64,000 bases of DNA from Cylicocyclus nassatus (lineage: Eukaryota > Nematoda > Chromadorea > Rhabditida > Strongylidae): positions 54,424,333-54,488,332 of the forward strand of contig CATQJL010000001.1 of assembly GCA_958299035.1 (NCBI GenBank), written 5' to 3'. Positions within the stretch are counted from its first letter, which is position 1; each line of letters opens with the position of its first letter. Shown here in pieces: positions 34,301 to 49,300 of this stretch. The position numbers were made by a program, and so were the translations under genes. The notes below the pieces were generated by a model. It did not search any database. It had not been told where the DNA came from and saw nothing but the letters and a program-made list of their open reading frames with translations.

Positions 34301-37300
34301 ACTTCGGACCATTCCGATAGCCAGCATCATCTTTGCTGCTTACATAGCGAGTGAAAAGTGCGCTTCGTAGATTTCACAGGAGTAGCATCGCTTATGACTA
34401 CGGCGATAAAAGCGCAAAATTGCAAAATGGAAAGTCGAGTGATTGCCAATGGGGTGCTGTTCAAATGATAACCCACTGACTCCGGACCATTCCGATAGCC
34501 AGCATCATCGTTGCTGCTTACATAGCGAGTGAAAAGTGCGCTTCGTAGATTTCACAGGAGTAGCATCGCTTATGACTACGGCGATAAAAGCGCAAAATTG
34601 CAAAATGGAAAGTCGAGTGATTGCCAATGGGGTGCTGTTCAAATGATAACCCACTGACTCCGGACCATTCCGATAGCCAGCATCATCGTTGCTGCTTACA
34701 TAGCGAGTGAAAAGTGCGCTTCGTAGATTTCACAGGAGTAGCATCGCTTATGACTACGGCGATAAAAGCGCAAAATTGCAAAATGGAAAGTCGAGTGATT
34801 GCCAATGGGGTGCTGTTCAAATGATAACCCACTGACTCCGGACCATTCCGATAGCCAGCATCATCGTTGCTGCTTACATAGCGAGTGAAAAGTGCGCTTC
34901 GTAGATTTCACAGGAGTAGCATCGCTTATGACTACGGCGATAAAAGCGCAAAATTGCAAATTGGAAAGTCGAGTGATTGCCAGTGGGGTGTTCTTTCTCT
35001 GATAACCCACTGACTCCGGACCATTCCGATAGCCAGCATCATCGTTGCTGCTTACATAGCGAGTGAAAAGTGCGCTTCGTAGATTTCACAGGAGTAGCAT
35101 CGCTTATGACTACGGCGATAAAAGCGCAAAATTGCAAAATGGAAAGTCGAGCGATTGCCAATGGGGTGCTGTTCAAATGATAACCCACTGACTCCGGACC
35201 ATTCCGATAGCCAGCATCATCGTTGCTGCTTACATAGCGAGTGAAAAGTGCGCTTCGTAGATTTCACAGGAGTAGCATCGCTTATGACTACGGCGATAAA
35301 AGCGCAAAATTGCAAAATGGAAAGTCGAGTGATTGCCAGTGGGGTGTTCTTTCTCTGATAACCCACTGACTCCGGACCATTCCGATAGCCAGCATCATCG
35401 TTGCTGCTTACATAGCGAGTGAAAAGTGCGCTTCGTAGATTTCACAGGAGTAGCATCGCTTATGACTACGGCGATAAAAGCGCAAAATTGCAAAATGGAA
35501 AGTCGAGCGATTGCCAATGGGGTGCTGTTCAAATGATAACCCACTGACTCCGGACCATTCCGATAGCCAGCATCATCGTTGCTGCTTACATAGCGAGTGA
35601 AAAGTGCGCTTCGTAGATTTCACAGGAGTAGCATCGCTTATGACTACGGCGATAAAAGCGCAAAATTGCAAAATGGAAAGTCGAGTGATTGCCAATGGGG
35701 TGCTGTTCAAATGATAACCCACTGACTCCGGACCATTCCGATAGCCAGCATCATCGTTGCTGCTTACATAGCGAGTGAAAAGTGCGCTTCGTAGATTTCA
35801 CAGGAGTAGCATCGCTTATGACTACGGCGATAAAAGCGCAAAATTGCAAAATGGAAAGTCGAGTGATTGCCAATGGGGTGCTGTTCAAATGATAACTCAC
35901 TGACTCCGGACCATTCCGATAGCCAGCATCATCGTTGCTGCTTACATATCGAGTGAAAAGTGCGCTTCGTAGATTTCACAGGAGTAGCATCGCTTATGAC
36001 TACGGCGATAAAAGCGCAAAATTGCAAAATGGAAAGTCGAGTGATTGCCAATGGGGTGCTGTTCAAATGATAACCCACTGACTCCGGACCATTCCGATAG
36101 CCAGCATCATCGTTGCTGCTTACATAGCGAGTGAAAAGTGCGCTTCGTAGATTTCACAGGAGTAGCATCGCTTATGACTACGGCGATAAAAGCGCAAAAT
36201 TGCAAAATGGAAAGTCGAGTGATTGCCAGTGGGGTGTTCTTTCTCTTATAACCCACTGACTCCGGACCATTCCGATAGCCAGCATCATCGTTGCTGCTTA
36301 CATAGCGAGTGAAAAGTGCGCTTCGTAGATTTCACAGGAGTAGCATCGCTTATGACTACGGCGATAAAAGCGCAAAATTGCAAAATGGAAAGTCGAGCGA
36401 TTGCCAATGGGGTGCTGTTCAAATGATAACCCACTGACTCCGGACCATTCCGATAGCCAGCATCATCGTTGCTGCTTACATAGCGAGTGAAAAGTGCGCT
36501 TCGTAGATTTCACAGGAGTAGCATCGCTTATGACTACGGCGATAAAAGCGCAAAATTGCAAATTGGAAAGTCGAGTGATTGCCAATGGGGTGCTGTTCAA
36601 ATGATAACCCACTGACTCCGGACCATTCCGATAGCCAGCATCATCGTTGCTGCTTACATAGCGAGTGAAAAGTGCGCTTCGTAGATTTCACAGGAGTAGC
36701 ATCGCTTATGACTACGGCGATAAAAGCGCAAAATTGCAAAATGGAAAGTCGAGTGATTGCCAGTGGGGTGTTCTTTCTCTTATAACCCACTGACTCCGGA
36801 CCATTCCGATAGCCAGCATCATCGTTGCTGCTTACATAGCGAGTGAAAAGTGCGCTTCGTAGATTTCACAGGAGTAGCATCGCTTATGACTACGGCGATA
36901 AAAGCGCAAAATTGCAAAATGGAAAGTCGAGCGATTGCCAATGGGGTGCTGTTCAAATGATAACCCACTGACTCCGGACCATTCCGATAGCCAGCATCAT
37001 CGTTGCTGCTTACATAGCGAGTGAAAAGTGCGCTTCGTAGATTTCACAGGAGTAGCATCGCTTATGACTACGGCGATAAAAGCGCAAAATTGCAAAATGG
37101 AAAGTCGAGTGATTGCCAATGGGGTGCTGTTCAAATGATAACCCACTGACTCCGGACCATTCCGATAGCCAGCATCATCGTTGCTGCTTACATAGCGAGT
37201 GAAAAGTGCGCTTCGTAGATTTCACAGGAGTAGCATCGCTTATGACTACGGCGATAAAAGCGCAAAATTGCAAAATGGAAAGTCGAGTGATTGCCAATGG

Positions 37301-40300
37301 GGTGCTGTTCAAATGATAACCCACTGACTCCGGACCATTCCGATAGCCAGCATCATCGTTGCTGCTTACATAGCGAGTGAAATGTGCGCTTCGTAGATTT
37401 CACAGGAGTAGCATCGCTTATGACTACGGCGATAAAAGCGCAAAATTGCAAAATGGAAAGTCGAGTGATTGCCAGTGGGGTGTTCTTTCTCTGATAACCC
37501 ACTGACTCCGGACCATTCCGATAGCCAGCATCATCGTTGCTGCTTACATAGCGAGTGAAAAGTGCGCTTCGTAGATTTCACAGGAGTAGCATCGCTTATG
37601 ACTACGGCGATAAAAGCGCAAAATTGCAAAATGGAAAGTCGAGTGATTGCCAGTGGGGTGTTCTTTCTCTGATAACCCACTGACTCCGGACCATTCCGAT
37701 AGCCAGCATCATCGTTGCTGCTTACATAGCGAGTGAAAAGTGCGCTTCGTAGATTTCACAGGAGTAGCATCGCTTATGACTACGGCGATAAAAGCGCAAA
37801 ATTGCAAAATGGAAAGTCGAGCGATTGCCAATGGGGTGCTGTTCAAATGATAACCCACTGACTCCGGACCATTCCGATAGCCAGCATCATCGTTGCTGCT
37901 TACATAGCGAGTGAAAAGTGCGCTTCGTAGATTTCACAGGAGTAGCATCGCTTATGACTACGGCGATAAAAGCGCAAAATTGCAAAATGGAAAGTCGAGC
38001 GATTGCCAATGGGGTGCTGTTCAAATGATAACCCACTGACTCCGGACCATTCCGATAGCCAGCATCATCGTTGCTGCTTACATAGCGAGTGAAAAGTGCG
38101 CTTCGTAGATTTCACAGGAGTAGCATCGCTTATGACTACGGCGATAAAAGCGCAAAATTGCAAAATGGAAAGTCGAGTGATTGCCAATGGGGTGCTGTTC
38201 AAATGATAACCCACTGACTCCGGACCATTCCGATAGCCAGCATCATCGTTGCTGCTTACATAGCGAGTGAAAAGTGCGCTTCGTAGATTTCACAGGAGTA
38301 GCATCGCTTATGACTACGGCGATAAAAGCGCAAAATTGCAAAATGGAAAGTCGAGTGATTGCCAATGGGGTGCTGTTCAAATGATAACCCACTGACTCCG
38401 GACCATTCCGATAGCCAGCATCATCGTTGCTGCTTACATAGCGAGTGAAAAGTGCGCTTCGTAGATTTCACAGGAGTAGCATCGCTTATGACTACGGCGA
38501 TAAAAGCGCAAAATTGCAAAATGGAAAGTCGAGCGATTGCCAATGGGGTGCTGTTCAAATGATAACCCACTGACTCCGGACCATTCCGATAGCCAGCATC
38601 ATCGTTGCTGCTTACATAGCGAGTGAAAAGTGCGCTTCGTAGATTTCACAGGAGTAGCATCGCTTATGACTACGGCGATAAAAGCGCAAAATTGCAAATT
38701 GGAAAGTCGAGTGATTGCCAGTGGGGTGTTCTTTCTCTGATAACCCACTGACTCCGGACCATTCCGATAGCCAGCATCATCGTTGCTGCTTACATAGCGA
38801 GTGAAAAGTGCGCTTCGTAGATTTCACAGGAGTAGCATCGCTTATGACTACGGCGATAAAAGCGCAAAATTGCAAAATGGAAAGTCGAGCGATTGCCAAT
38901 GGGGTGCTGTTCAAATGATAACCCACTGACTCCGGACCATTCCGATAGCCAGCATCATCGTTGCTGCTTACATAGCGAGTGAAAAGTGCGCTTCGTAGAT
39001 TTCACAGGAGTAGCATCGCTTATGACTACGGCGATAAAAGCGCAAAATTGCAAAATGGAAAGTCGAGTGATTGCCAGTGGGGTGTTCTTTCTCTGATAAC
39101 CCACTGACTCCGGACCATTCCGATAGCCAGCATCATCGTTGCTGCTTACATAGCGAGTGAAAAGTGCGCTTCGTAGATTTCACAGGAGTAGCATCGCTTA
39201 TGACTACGGCGATAAAAGCGCAAAATTGCAAAATGGAAAGTCGAGCGATTGCCAATGGGGTGCTGTTCAAATGATAACCCACTGACTCCGGACCATTCCG
39301 ATAGCCAGCATCATCGTTGCTGCTTACATAGCGAGTGAAAAGTGCGCTTCGTAGATTTCACAGGAGTAGCATCGCTTATGACTACGGCGATAAAAGCGCA
39401 AAATTGCAAAATGGAAAGTCGAGTGATTGCCAATGGGGTGCTGTTCAAATGATAACCCACTGACTCCGGACCATTCCGATAGCCAGCATCATCGTTGCTG
39501 CTTACATAGCGAGTGAAAAGTGCGCTTCGTAGATTTCACAGGAGTAGCATCGCTTATGACTACGGCGATAAAAGCGCAAAATTGCAAAATGGAAAGTCGA
39601 GTGATTGCCAGTGGGGTGTTCTTTCTCTGATAACCCACTGACTCCGGACCATTCCGATAGCCAGCATCATCGTTGCTGCTTACATAGCGAGTGAAAAGTG
39701 CGCTTCGTAGATTTCACAGGAGTAGCATCGCTTATGACTACGGCGATAAAAGCGCAAAATTGCAAAATGTAAAGTCGAGCGATTGCCAATGGGGTGCTGT
39801 TCAAATGATAACCCACTGACTCCGGACCATTCCGATAGCCAGCATCATCGTTGCTGCTTACATAGCGAGTGAAAAGTGCGCTTCGTAGATTTCACAGGAG
39901 TAGCATCGCTTATGACTACGGCGATAAAAGCGCAAAATTGCAAAATGGAAAGTCGAGTGATTGCCAGTGGGGTGTTCTTTCTCTGATAACCCACTGACTC
40001 CGGACCATTCCGATAGCCAGCATCATCGTTGCTGCTTACATAGCGAGTGAAAAGTGCGCTTCGTAGATTTCACAGGAGTAGCATCGCTTATGACTACGGC
40101 GATAAAAGCGCAAAATTGCAAAATGGAAAGTCGAGCGATTGCCAATGGGGTGCTGTTCAAATGATAACCCACTGACTCCGGACCATTCCGATAGCCAGCA
40201 TCATCGTTGCTGCTTACATAGCGAGTGAAAAGTGCGCTTCGTAGATTTCACAGGAGTAGCATCGCTTATGACTACGGCGATAAAAGCGCAAAATTGCAAA

Positions 40301-43300
40301 ATGGAAAGTCGAGTGATTGCCAATGGGGTGCTGTTCAAATGATAACCCACTGACTCCGGACCATTCCGATAGCCAGCATCATCGTTGCTGCTTACATAGC
40401 GAGTGAAAAGTGCGCTTCGTAGATTTCACAGGAGTAGCATCGCTTATGACTACGGCGATAAAAGCGCAAAATTGCAAAATGGAAAGTCGAGTGATTGCCA
40501 ATGGGGTGCTGTTCAAATGATAACCCACTGACTCCGGACCATTCCGATAGCCAGCATCATCGTTGCTGCTTACATAGCGAGTGAAAAGTGCGCTTCGTAG
40601 ATTTCACAGGAGTAGCATCGCTTATGACTACGGCGATAAAAGCGCAAAATTGCAAAATGGAAAGTCGAGCGATTGCCAATGGGGTGCTGTTCAAATGATA
40701 ACCCACTGACTCCGGACCATTCCGATAGCCAGCATCATCGTTGCTGCTTACATAGCGAGTGAAAAGTGCGCTTCGTAGATTTCACAGGAGTAGCATCGCT
40801 TATGACTACGGCGATAAAAGCGCAAAATTGCAAATTGGAAAGTCGAGTGATTGCCAGTGGGGTGTTCTTTCTCTGATAACCCACTGACTCCGGACCATTC
40901 CGATAGCCAGCATCATCGTTGCTGCTTACATAGCGAGTGAAAAGTGCGCTTCGTAGATTTCACAGGAGTAGCATCGCTTATGACTACGGCGATAAAAGCG
41001 CAAAATTGCAAAATGGAAAGTCGAGCGATTGCCAATGGGGTGCTGTTCAAATGATAACCCACTGACTCCGGACCATTCCGATAGCCAGCATCATCGTTGC
41101 TGCTTACATAGCGAGTGAAAAGTGCGCTTCGTAGATTTCACAGGAGTAGCATCGCTTATGACTACGGCGATAAAAGCGCAAAATTGCAAAATGGAAAGTC
41201 GAGTGATTGCCAGTGGGGTGTTCTTTCTCTGATAACCCACTGACTCCGGACCATTCCGATAGCCAGCATCATCGTTGCTGCTTACATAGCGAGTGAAAAG
41301 TGCGCTTCGTAGATTTCACAGGAGTAGCATCGCTTATGACTACGGCGATAAAAGCGCAAAATTGCAAAATGGAAAGTCGAGCGATTGCCAATGGGGTGCT
41401 GTTCAAATGATAACCCACTGACTCCGGACCATTCCGATAGCCAGCATCATCGTTGCTGCTTACATAGCGAGTGAAAAGTGCGCTTCGTAGATTTCACAGG
41501 AGTAGCATCGCTTATGACTACGGCGATAAAAGCGCAAAATTGCAAATTGGAAAGTCGAGTGATTGCCAGTGGGGTGTTCTTTCTCTGATAACCCACTGAC
41601 TCCGGACCATTCCGATAGCCAGCATCATCGTTGCTGCTTACATAGCGAGTGAAAAGTGCGCTTCGTAGATTTCACAGGAGTAGCATCGCTTATGACTACG
41701 GCGATAAAAGCGCAAAATTGCAAAATGGAAAGTCGAGCGATTGCCAATGGGGTGCTGTTCAAATGATAACCCACTGACTCCGGACCATTCCGATAGCCAG
41801 CATCATCGTTGCTGCTTACATAGCGAGTGAAAAGTGCGCTTCGTAGATTTCACAGGAGTAGCATCGCTTATGACTACGGCGATAAAAGCGCAAAATTGCA
41901 AAATGGAAAGTCGAGTGATTGCCAGTGGGGTGTTCTTTCTCTGATAACCCACTGACTCCGGACCATTCCGATAGCCAGCATCATCGTTGCTGCTTACATA
42001 GCGAGTGAAAAGTGCGCTTCGTAGATTTCACAGGAGTAGCATCGCTTATGACTACGGCGATAAAAGCGCAAAATTGCAAAATGGAAAGTCGAGCGATTGC
42101 CAATGGGGTGCTGTTCAAATGATAACCCACTGACTCCGGACCATTCCGATAGCCAGCATCATCGTTGCTGCTTACATAGCGAGTGAAAAGTGCGCTTCGT
42201 AGATTTCACAGGAGTAGCATCGCTTATGACTACGGCGATAAAAGCGCAAAATTGCAAAATGGAAAGACGAGTGATTGCCAATGGGGTGCTGTTCAAATGA
42301 TAACCCACTGACTCCGGACCATTCCGATAGCCAGCATCATCGTTGCTGCTTACATAGCGAGTGAAAAGTGCGCTTCGTAGATTTCACAGGAGTAGCATCG
42401 CTTATGACTACGGCGATAAAAGCGCAAAATTGCAAAATGGAAAGTCGAGTGATTGCCAATGGGGTGCTGTTCAAATGATAACCCACTGACTCCGGACCAT
42501 TCCGATAGCCAGCATCATCGTTGCTGCTTACATAGCGAGTGAAAAGTGCGCTTCGTAGATTTCACAGGAGTAGCATCGCTTATGACTACGGCGATAAAAG
42601 CGCAAAATTGCAAAATGGAAAGTCGAGTGATTGCCAATGGGGTGCTGTTCAAATGATAACCCACTGACTCCGAACCATTCCGATAGCCAGCATCATCGTT
42701 GCTGCTTACATAGCGAGTGAAAAGTGCGCTTCGTAGATTTCACAGGAGTAGCATCGCTTATGACTACGGCGATAAAAGCGCAAAATTGCAAATTGGAAAG
42801 TCGAGTGATTGCCAGTGGGGTGTTCTTTCTCTGATAACCCACTGACTCCGGACCATTCCGATAGCCAGCATCATCGTTGCTGCTTACATAGCGAGTGAAA
42901 AGTGCGCTTCGTAGATTTCACAGGAGTAGCATCGCTTATGACTACGGCGATAAAAGCGCAAAATTGCAAAATGGAAAGTCGAGTGATTGCCAATGGGGTG
43001 CTGTTCAAATGATAACCCACTGACTCCGGACCATTCCGATAGCCAGCATCATCGTTGCTGCTTACATAGCGAGTGAAAAGTGCGCTTCGTAGATTTCACA
43101 GGAGTAGCATCGCTTATGACTACGGCGATAAAAGCGCAAAATTGCAAAATGGAAAGTCGAGTGATTGCCAATGGGGTGCTGTTCAAATGATAACCCACTG
43201 ACTCCGGACCATTCCGATAGCCAGCATCATCGTTGCTGCTTACATAGCGAGTGAAAAGTGCGCTTCGTAGATTTCACAGGAGTAGCATCGCTTATGACTA

Positions 43301-46300
43301 CGGCGATAAAAGCGCAAAATTGCAAATTGGAAAGTCGAGTGATTGCCAGTGGGGTGTTCTTTCTCTGATAACCCACTGACTCCGGACCATTCCGATAGCC
43401 AGCATCATCGTTGCTGCTTACATAGCGAGTGAAAAGTGCGCTTCGTAGATTTCACAGGAGTAGCATCGCTTATGACTACGGCGATAAAAGCGCAAAATTG
43501 CAAAATGGAAAGTCGAGCGATTGCCAATGGGGTGCTGTTCAAATGATAACCCACTGACTCCGGACCATTCCGATAGCCAGCATCATCGTTGCTGCTTACA
43601 TAGCGAGTGAAAAGTGCGCTTCGTAGATTTCACAGGAGTAGCATCGCTTATGACTACGGCGATAAAAGCGCAAAATTGCAAAATGGAAAGTCGAGTGATT
43701 GCCAGTGGGGTGTTCTTTCTCTGATAACCCACTGACTCCGGACCATTCCGATAGCCAGCATCATCGTTGCTGCTTACATAGCGAGTGAAAAGTGCGCTTC
43801 GTAGATTTCACAGGAGTAGCATCGCTTATGACTACGGCGATAAAAGCGCAAAATTGCAAAATGGAAAGTCGAGCGATTGCCAATGGGGTGCTGTTCAAAT
43901 GATAACCCACTGACTCCGGACCATTCCGATAGCCAGCATCATCGTTGCTGCTTACATAGCGAGTGAAAAGTGCGCTTCGTAGATTTCACAGGAGTAGCAT
44001 CGCTTATGACTACGGCGATAAAAGCGCAAAATTGCAAAATGGAAAGTCGAGTGATTGCCAATGGGGTGCTCTTCAAATGATAACCCACTGACTCCGGACC
44101 ATTCCGATAGCCAGCATCATCGTTGCTGCTTACATAGCGAGTGAAAAGTGCGCTTCGTAGATTTCACAGGAGTAGCATCGCTTATGACTACGGCGATAAA
44201 AGCGCAAAATTGCAAAATGGAAAGTCGAGTGATTGCCAATGGGGTGCTGTTCAAATGATAACCCACTGACTCCGGACCATTCCGATAGCCAGCATCATCG
44301 TTGCTGCTTACATAGCGAGTGAAAAGTGCGCTTCGTAGATTTCACAGGAGTAGCATCGCTTATGACTACGGCGATAAAAGCGCAAAATTGCAAAATGGAA
44401 AGTCGAGTGATTGCCAATGGGGTGCTGTTCAAATGATAACCCACTGACTCCGGACCATTCCGATAGCCAGCATCATCGTTGCTGCTTACATAGCGAGTGA
44501 AAAGTGCGCTTCGTAGATTTCACAGGAGTAGCATCGCTTATGACTACGGCGATAAAAGCGCAAAATTGCAAAATGGAAAGTCGAGTGATTGCCAATGGGG
44601 TGCTGTTCAAATGATAACCCACTGACTCCGGACCATTCCGATAGCCAGCATCATCGTTGCTGCTTACATAGCGAGTGAAAAGTGCGCTTCGTAGATTTCA
44701 CAGGAGTAGCATCGCTTATGACTACGGCGATAAAAGCGCAAAATTGCAAAATGGAAAGTCGAGTGATTGCCAATGGGGTGCTGTTCAAATGATAACCCAC
44801 TGACTCCGGACCATTCCGATAGCCAGCATCATCGTTGCTGCTTACATAGCGAGTGAAAAGTGCGCTTCGTAGATTTCACAGGAGTAGCATCGCTTATGAC
44901 TACGGCGATAAAAGCGCAAAATTGCAAATTGGAAAGTCGAGTGATTGCCAGTGGGGTGTTCTTTCTCTGATAACCCACTGACTCCGGACCATTCCGATAG
45001 CCAGCATCATCGTTGCTGCTTACATAGCGAGTGAAAAGTGCGCTTCGTAGATTTCACAGGAGTAGCATCGCTTATGACTACGGCGATAAAAGCGCAAAAT
45101 TGCAAAATGGAAAGTCGAGCGATTGCCAATGGGGTGCTGTTCAAATGATAACCCACTGACTCCGGACCATTCCGATAGCCAGCATCATCGTTGCTGCTTA
45201 CATAGCGAGTGAAAAGTGCGCTTCGTAGATTTCACAGGAGTAGCATCGCTTATGACTACGGCGATAAAAGCGCAAAATTGCAAAATGGAAAGTCGAGTGA
45301 TTGCCAATGGGGTGCTGTTCAAATGATAACCCACTGACTCCGGACCATTCCGATAGCCAGCATCATCGTTGCTGCTTACATAGCGAGTGAAAAGTGCGCT
45401 TCGTAGATTTCACAGGAGTAGCATCGCTTATGACTACGGCGATAAAAGCGCAAAATTGCAAAATGGAAAGTCGAGTGATTGCCAATGGGGTGCTGTTCAA
45501 ATGATAACCCACTGACTCCGGACCATTCCGATAGCCAGCATCATCGTTGCTGCTTACATAGCGAGTGAAAAGTGCGCTTCGTAGATTTCACAGGAGTAGC
45601 ATCGCTTATGACTACGGCGATAAAAGCGCAAAATTGCAAATTGGAAAGTCGAGTGATTGCCAGTGGGGTGTTCTTTCTCTGATAACCCACTGACTCCGGA
45701 CCATTCCGATAGCCAGCATCATCGTTGCTGCTTACATAGCGAGTGAAAAGTGCGCTTCGTAGATTTCACAGGAGTAGCATCGCTTATGACTACGGCGATA
45801 AAAGCGCAAAATTGCAAAATGGAAAGTCGAGCGATTGCCAATGGGGTGCTGTTCAAATGATAACCCACTGACTCCGGACCATTCCGATAGCCAGCATCAT
45901 CGTTGCTGCTTACATAGCGAGTGAAAAGTGCGCTTCGTAGATTTCACAGGAGTAGCATCGCTTATGACTACGGCGATAAAAGCGCAAAATTGCAAAATGG
46001 AAAGTCGAGTGATTGCCAGTGGGGTGTTCTTTCTCTGACAACCCACTGACTCCGGACCATTCCGATAGCCAGCATCATCGTTGCTGCTTACATAGCGAGT
46101 GAAAAGTGCGCTTCGTAGATTTCACAGGAGTAGCATCGCTTATGACTACGGCGATAAAAGCGCAAAATTGCAAAATGGAAAGTCGAGCGATTGCCAATGG
46201 GGTGCTGTTCAAATGATAACCCACTGACTCCGGACCATTCCGATAGCCAGCATCATCGTTGCTGCTTACATAGCGAGTGAAAAGTGCGCTTCGTAGATTT

Positions 46301-49300
46301 CACAGGAGTAGCATCGCTTATGACTACGGCGATAAAAGCGCAAAATTGCAAATTGGAAAGTCGAGTGATTGCCAGTGGGGTGTTCTTTCTCTGATAACCC
46401 ACTGACTCCGGACCATTCCGATAGCCAGCATCATCGTTGCTGCTTACATAGCGAGTGAAAAGTGCGCTTCGTAGATTTCACAGGAGTAGCATCGCTTATG
46501 ACTACGGCGATAAAAGCGCAAAATTGCAAAATGGAAAGTCGAGCGATTGCCAATGGGGTGCTGTTCAAATGATAACCCACTGACTCCGGACCATTCCGAT
46601 AGCCAGCATCATCGTTGCTGCTTACATAGCGAGTGAAAAGTGCGCTTCGTAGATTTCACAGGAGTAGCATCGCTTATGACTACGGCGATAAAAGCGCAAA
46701 ATTGCAAAATGGAAAGTCGAGTGATTGCCAGTGGGGTGTTCTTTCTCTGATAACCCACTGACTCCGGACCATTCCGATAGCCAGCATCATCGTTGCTGCT
46801 TACATAGCGAGTGAAAAGTGCGCTTCGTAGATTTCACAGGAGTAGCATCGCTTATGACTACGGCGATAAAAGCGCAAAATTGCAAAATGGAAAGTCGAGC
46901 GATTGCCAATGGGGTGCTGTTCAAATGATAACCCACTGACTCCGGACCATTCCGATAGCCAGCATCATCGTTGCTGCTTACATAGCGAGTGAAAAGTGCG
47001 CTTCGTAGATTTCACAGGAGTAGCATCGCTTATGACTACGGCGATAAAAGCGCAAAATTGCAAAATGGAAAGTCGAGTGATTGCCAATGGGGTGCTCTTC
47101 AAATGATAACCCACTGACTCCGGACCATTCCGATAGCCAGCATCATCGTTGCTGCTTACATAGCGAGTGAAAAGTGCGCTTCGTAGATTTCACAGGAGTA
47201 GCATCGCTTATGACTACGGCGATAAAAGCGCAAAATTGCAAAATGGAAAGTCGAGTGATTGCCAATGGGGTGCTGTTCAAATGATAACCCACTGACTCCG
47301 GACCATTCCGATAGCCAGCATCATCGTTGCTGCTTACATAGCGAGTGAAAAGTGCGCTTCGTAGATTTCACAGGAGTAGCATCGCTTATGACTACGGCGA
47401 TAAAAGCGCAAAATTGCAAAATGGAAAGTCGAGTGATTGCCAATGGGGTGCTGTTCAAATGATAACCCACTGACTCCGGACCATTCCGATAGCCAGCATC
47501 ATCGTTGCTGCTTACATAGCGAGTGAAAAGTGCGCTTCGTAGATTTCACAGGAGTAGCATCGCTTATGACTACGGCGATAAAAGCGCAAAATTGCAAAAT
47601 GGAAAGTCGAGTGATTGCCAGTGGGGTGTTCTTTCTCTGATAACCCACTGACTCCGGACCATTCCGATAGCCAGCATCATCGTTGCTGCTTACATAGCGA
47701 GTGAAAAGTGCGCTTCGTAGATTTCACAGGAGTAGCATCGCTTATGACTACGGCGATAAAAGCGCAAAATTGCAAAATGGAAAGTCGAGCGATTGCCAAT
47801 GGGGTGCTGTTCAAATGATAACCCACTGACTCCGGACCATTCCGATAGCCAGCATCATCGTTGCTGCTTACATAGCGAGTGAAAAGTGCGCTTCGTAGAT
47901 TTCACAGGAGTAGCATCGCTTATGACTACGGCGATAAAAGCGCAAAATTGCAAAATGGAAAGTCGAGTGATTGCCAATGGGGTGCTGTTCAAATGATAAC
48001 CCACTGACTCCGGACCATTCCGATAGCCAGCATCATCGTTGCTGCTTACATAGCGAGTGAAAAGTGCGCTTCGTAGATTTCACAGGAGTAGCATCGCTTA
48101 TGACTACGGCGATAAAAGCGCAAAATTGCAAAATGGAAAGTCGAGTGATTGCCAATGGGGTGCTGTTCAAATGATAACCCACTGACTCCGGACCATTCCG
48201 ATAGCCAGCATCATCGTTGCTGCTTACATAGCGAGTGAAAAGTGCGCTTCGTAGATTTCACAGGAGTAGCATCGCTTATGACTACGGCGATAAAAGCGCG
48301 AAATTGCAAAATGGAAAGTCGAGTGATTGCCAGTGGGGTGTTCTTTCTCTGATAACCCACTGACTCCGGACCATTCCGATAGCCAGCATCATCGTTGCTG
48401 CTTACATAGCGAGTGAAAAGTGCGCTTCGTAGATTTCACAGGAGTAGCATCGCTTATGACTACGGCGATAAAAGCGCAAAATTGCAAAATGGAAAGTCGA
48501 GCGATTGCCAATGGGGTGCTGTTCAAATGATAACCCACTGACTCCGGACCATTCCGATAGCCAGCATCATCGTTGCTGCTTACATAGCGAGTGAAAAGTG
48601 CGCTTCGTAGATTTCACAGGAGTAGCATCGCTTATGACTACGGCGATAAAAGCGCAAAATTGCAAAATGGAAAGTCGAGTGATTGCCAATGGGGTGCTGT
48701 TCAAATGATAACCCACTGACTCCGGACCATTCCGATTGCCAGCATCATCGTTGCTGCTTACATAGCGAGTGAAAAGTGCGCTTCGTAGATTTCACAGGAG
48801 TAGCATCGCTTATGACTACGGCGATAAAAGCGCAAAATTGCAAAATGGAAAGTCGAGTGATTGCCAATGGGGTGCTGTTCAAATGATAACCCACTGACTC
48901 CGGACCATTCCGATAGCCAGCATCATCGTTGCTGCTTACATAGCGAGTGAAAAGTGCGCTTCGTAGATTTCACAGGAGTAGCATCGCTTATGACTACGGC
49001 GATAAAAGCGCAAAATTGCAAAATGGAAAGTCGAGTGATTGCCAGTGGGGTGTTCTTTCTCTGATAACCCACTGACTCCGGACCATTCCGATAGCCAGCA
49101 TCATCGTTGCTGCTTACATAGCGAGTGAAAAGTGCGCTTCGTAGATTTCACAGGAGTAGCATCGCTTATGACTACGGCGATAAAAGCGCAAAATTGCAAA
49201 ATGGAAAGTCGAGCGATTGCCAATGGGGTGCTGTTCAAATGATAACCCACTGACTCCGGACCATTCCGATAGCCAGCATCATCGTTGCTGCTTACATAGC